A stretch of DNA of 64,000 nt from Eublepharis macularius. Lineage: Eukaryota; Chordata; Lepidosauria; Squamata; Eublepharidae. The notes under the pieces were generated by a model. It worked only from the letters and a program-made list of their open reading frames with translations. It had not been told where the DNA came from and made no database searches. The translations under genes were made by a program, and so were the position numbers. Location of the stretch: positions 8,083,001 through 8,147,000 of the forward strand of contig NC_072795.1 in assembly GCF_028583425.1 (NCBI RefSeq). The letters run 5' to 3'. This document shows positions 62,275 through 64,000 of this stretch, piece after piece; the stretch's first letter is position 1; each line of letters begins with the position of its first letter.

Positions 62275-63060
62275 GAATTTATTTACTTTTTGTTTATAGT
62301 CTGCCTTCCTTACTGAGCCTTGAGGCAGATCTCAAAACTTAAAATAATACAGTAGGGACCGTATACAGAGCAATAAAGGTTGGATTCCGATCCGATCCAA
62401 GCCACACAGTCGCGTCCGACCCTCGACTACTCCGTAGATCGTCCCCCTCCAGGCCTTTCTGTCCTATAGCGCGTCGAGGGAGATCCGCAGAGTCTCGCAG
62501 TGAAGGTTTTACAGGGTAGTTCAATAAAGTTGGATTACAGAGTTAGAAAACAGTGCAATGAAAACAGTATAAGATATGACATATGCAAAACCTAGATTAC
62601 AGAAATTAGCAAACCATGTAGTAAAACCACAATAATGCATACAATAAACAGTGTCATATACTACAACCTTTGTCCCTTTTCGAAACCATTCTCCTGAATA
62701 ATTCCATTTTATTGGAGGCCTATCTTTTATATGAAAATACCCTCCTGAATAATTCTATGAATTCTGCAGAGTGATAAGAGTATGGGAGCCTTTATGACAT
62801 TCTCAAGCAAACTGTGCCACAAACGGGGAGCCATCACAGAGAAGGCTCTGGAATTGCTGTTCAAAATGAGGAAAATAATGCTCAGTAAGGTGGAAGCATC
62901 TGTGGTTAAGTGTACAGTCTGTTTGCTATTGGAGAGATATTTGTATGATCCATGAACAGTAAGTCTTCCAATGGAATTACTGGTTGGTATGGAATATGTC
63001 ACTCTTTGATTGTCTATTCCAGAGGGGAAAATATATTCAAGAGTTCTCTTATTCTGCATC
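62275..63060 (-). repeat. L2/CR1-like LINE with nested RTE-type insertion
   Basis: The minus-strand peptide has NSNSRAFSVMAPRLWHSLLE near 62800-62860, and the 3' tail lies at 62275-62345 (minus GTAAGGAAGGCAGACTATAA). 62387-62521 is a later insertion. Confidence 0.65.
62387..62521 (-). mobile_element. Short GC-rich RTE-like 3' fragment, ~15-bp TSD
   Basis: Flanked by CAATAAAGGTTGGATT (62371-62386) and CAATAAAGTTGGATT (62522-62536). The plus strand reads AGTCGCGTCCGACCCTCGAC and CTCCAGGCCTTTCTGTCC, resembling the antisense 3' end of BovB/RTE elements. Family is inferred. Confidence 0.5.
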
Positions 63061-63525
63061 ATTACTAGTAGCCAAACAGGCTTTGCTAGATTATTGTAGC
63101 AGTTAGCTTACCCACGCAGGTAATGGCTGGTAAAGTTTTTCCATTTATTGCAGGCACAACTTCTTATTAAAAAGAGGCATCCATGATTATATTGTGAAAA
63201 ATAGTAGGTGGGGCCAGGCAGAGATCTGAGGCCGTTTTTATGGGACAAAATGAAACCAGCCAACTCTTGAGACTTGTGAATTAACTGCTGTTGATTAGAG
63301 ATCTGCAAAGAGCTGTGGCCCACTGAGAATTTCCTGCAGGAGGACTCATTGTCCATTTGTTCTTGGATAAATATGCTGCATTTTGAACAAATGAACAATT
63401 TCTGGTTCAAGAATACTGCAGGTTTCTGTTCATAAAGACATTTTCAAAGGCATATTCTGTGACTGAATGCAAGGAATTGGGGTGGGGGGTGAGGATGTTG
63501 ACCTAAAATTTTTCAGGGATTCGTG

Positions 63526-63824
63526 CCGGGGTCTCCACTGTGGTGCCTACCAGCACCTTTCCTGGCACCTGCCAAGTATTTTTAGAAAGTGGGGCATTTG
63601 CCTAGCAAGGCTTCTGATTGGCCTTGGAGGTTAGATGGGCTGTGTGGGTTTTTTAAAAGGTTGCTTTGCCAGCAGCTACCACTACAGTGTAAGGTTCTTC
63701 AGTGTGTGACTGAAGATAAGCTGCAGTAGCCATTTTGCGAGCGGCAGCCATTTTGTGGCTGCTCCCACCATCCTGTGTCATAATTCCAGAGGTACCCAAA
63801 GACTCAAAAAAGTTGGGAACCTGT
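63526..63824. mobile_element. hAT-like short element (tentative)
   Basis: Left GGGGTCTCCACTGTGGTGCC and right CTCAAAAAAGTTGGGAACCT form worn inverted ends. The interior has CAGCCATTTTGTGGCTGC. Flanks GATTCGTG and GATTGGTG differ at one position. Confidence 0.45.
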
Positions 63825-64000
63825 GGATTGGTGAATATGCGGCAGTGTTGGATGAAAAGTGCAGAAGGCTTAGTGATCGCTCTTAGACGAGGAGTTATGC
63901 AACGAGGTTGCCGTTGCTGAGTCAGCAATGAACTCACACACCACGTACTCATCTCCTGGGCCTCAGAAGGATGAGGTAGAAGGACCATCCCTGTGTGATC

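Larger units (their letters stand above)
59331..64000 (+). other. EIF2B5 intron 1 (partial)
   Basis: Sequence after the exon 1 donor to the window edge. No further EIF2B5 exon is recognised. It contains hAT-type, BovB, SINE and LINE pieces listed separately. About 60870-61780 has no element that I can name apart from short homopolymers and a TG-rich run near 61608. Confidence 0.6.

Noticed and set aside
62727-63062. Host gene on the minus strand
   Set aside because: The AFSVMAPRLWHSL block marks it as a LINE C-terminal remnant.

Overview
The window is genomic DNA from a squamate reptile, most likely a lizard. The host exons match two vertebrate genes. The repeats are those of squamate genomes: RTE-BovB, CR1 and L2-like LINEs, 5S-rRNA-derived and tRNA-derived SINEs, many small hAT-type elements and Penelope-like retroelement pieces. 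The genus cannot be fixed from the sequence alone.

Two host genes lie head to head. The left 28 kb is the 5' part of ABCC5 (MRP5) on the minus strand: a predicted non-coding first exon in a CpG island near 28.1-28.4 kb, the start-codon exon at 24.7 kb and four more coding exons at 8.3, 7.9, 6.85 and 2.3 kb. Together they encode residues 1-275 in one continuous phase; the rest of the gene lies off the left edge. At 59.16 kb the first coding exon of EIF2B5 (eIF2B epsilon) starts on the plus strand, with the gene running off the right edge. The roughly 31 kb between the two promoters holds no host gene that I can recognise.

Most of the rest is layered mobile-element debris. Several insertions can be delimited exactly by target-site duplications: three copies of a roughly 430-bp hAT-type element and one copy of a second family, each with perfect 8-bp duplications; a GC-rich family with 8-bp duplications, one copy carrying one mismatch; a solo LTR (5 bp); a truncated L1 (15 bp); a BovB piece inside a SINE (9 bp); and short Penelope-like elements (9-13 bp).

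The most interesting signal is the set of short Penelope-like elements. About fifteen pieces occur here. Several begin at or next to a motif with the layout of a hammerhead ribozyme core: CTGANGA, a short hairpin, GAAA, a minimal stem III, then a UH cleavage site. A second, unrelated-looking element family at 1.85-2.06 kb carries the same layout with a perfect 6-bp stem II. A broken Penelope-like GIY-YIG endonuclease region at about 17 kb supplies the family link.

The two genes do unrelated jobs: organic-anion and cyclic-nucleotide efflux, and translation-initiation nucleotide exchange. Nothing in the window suggests a functional partnership beyond neighbouring CpG promoters.
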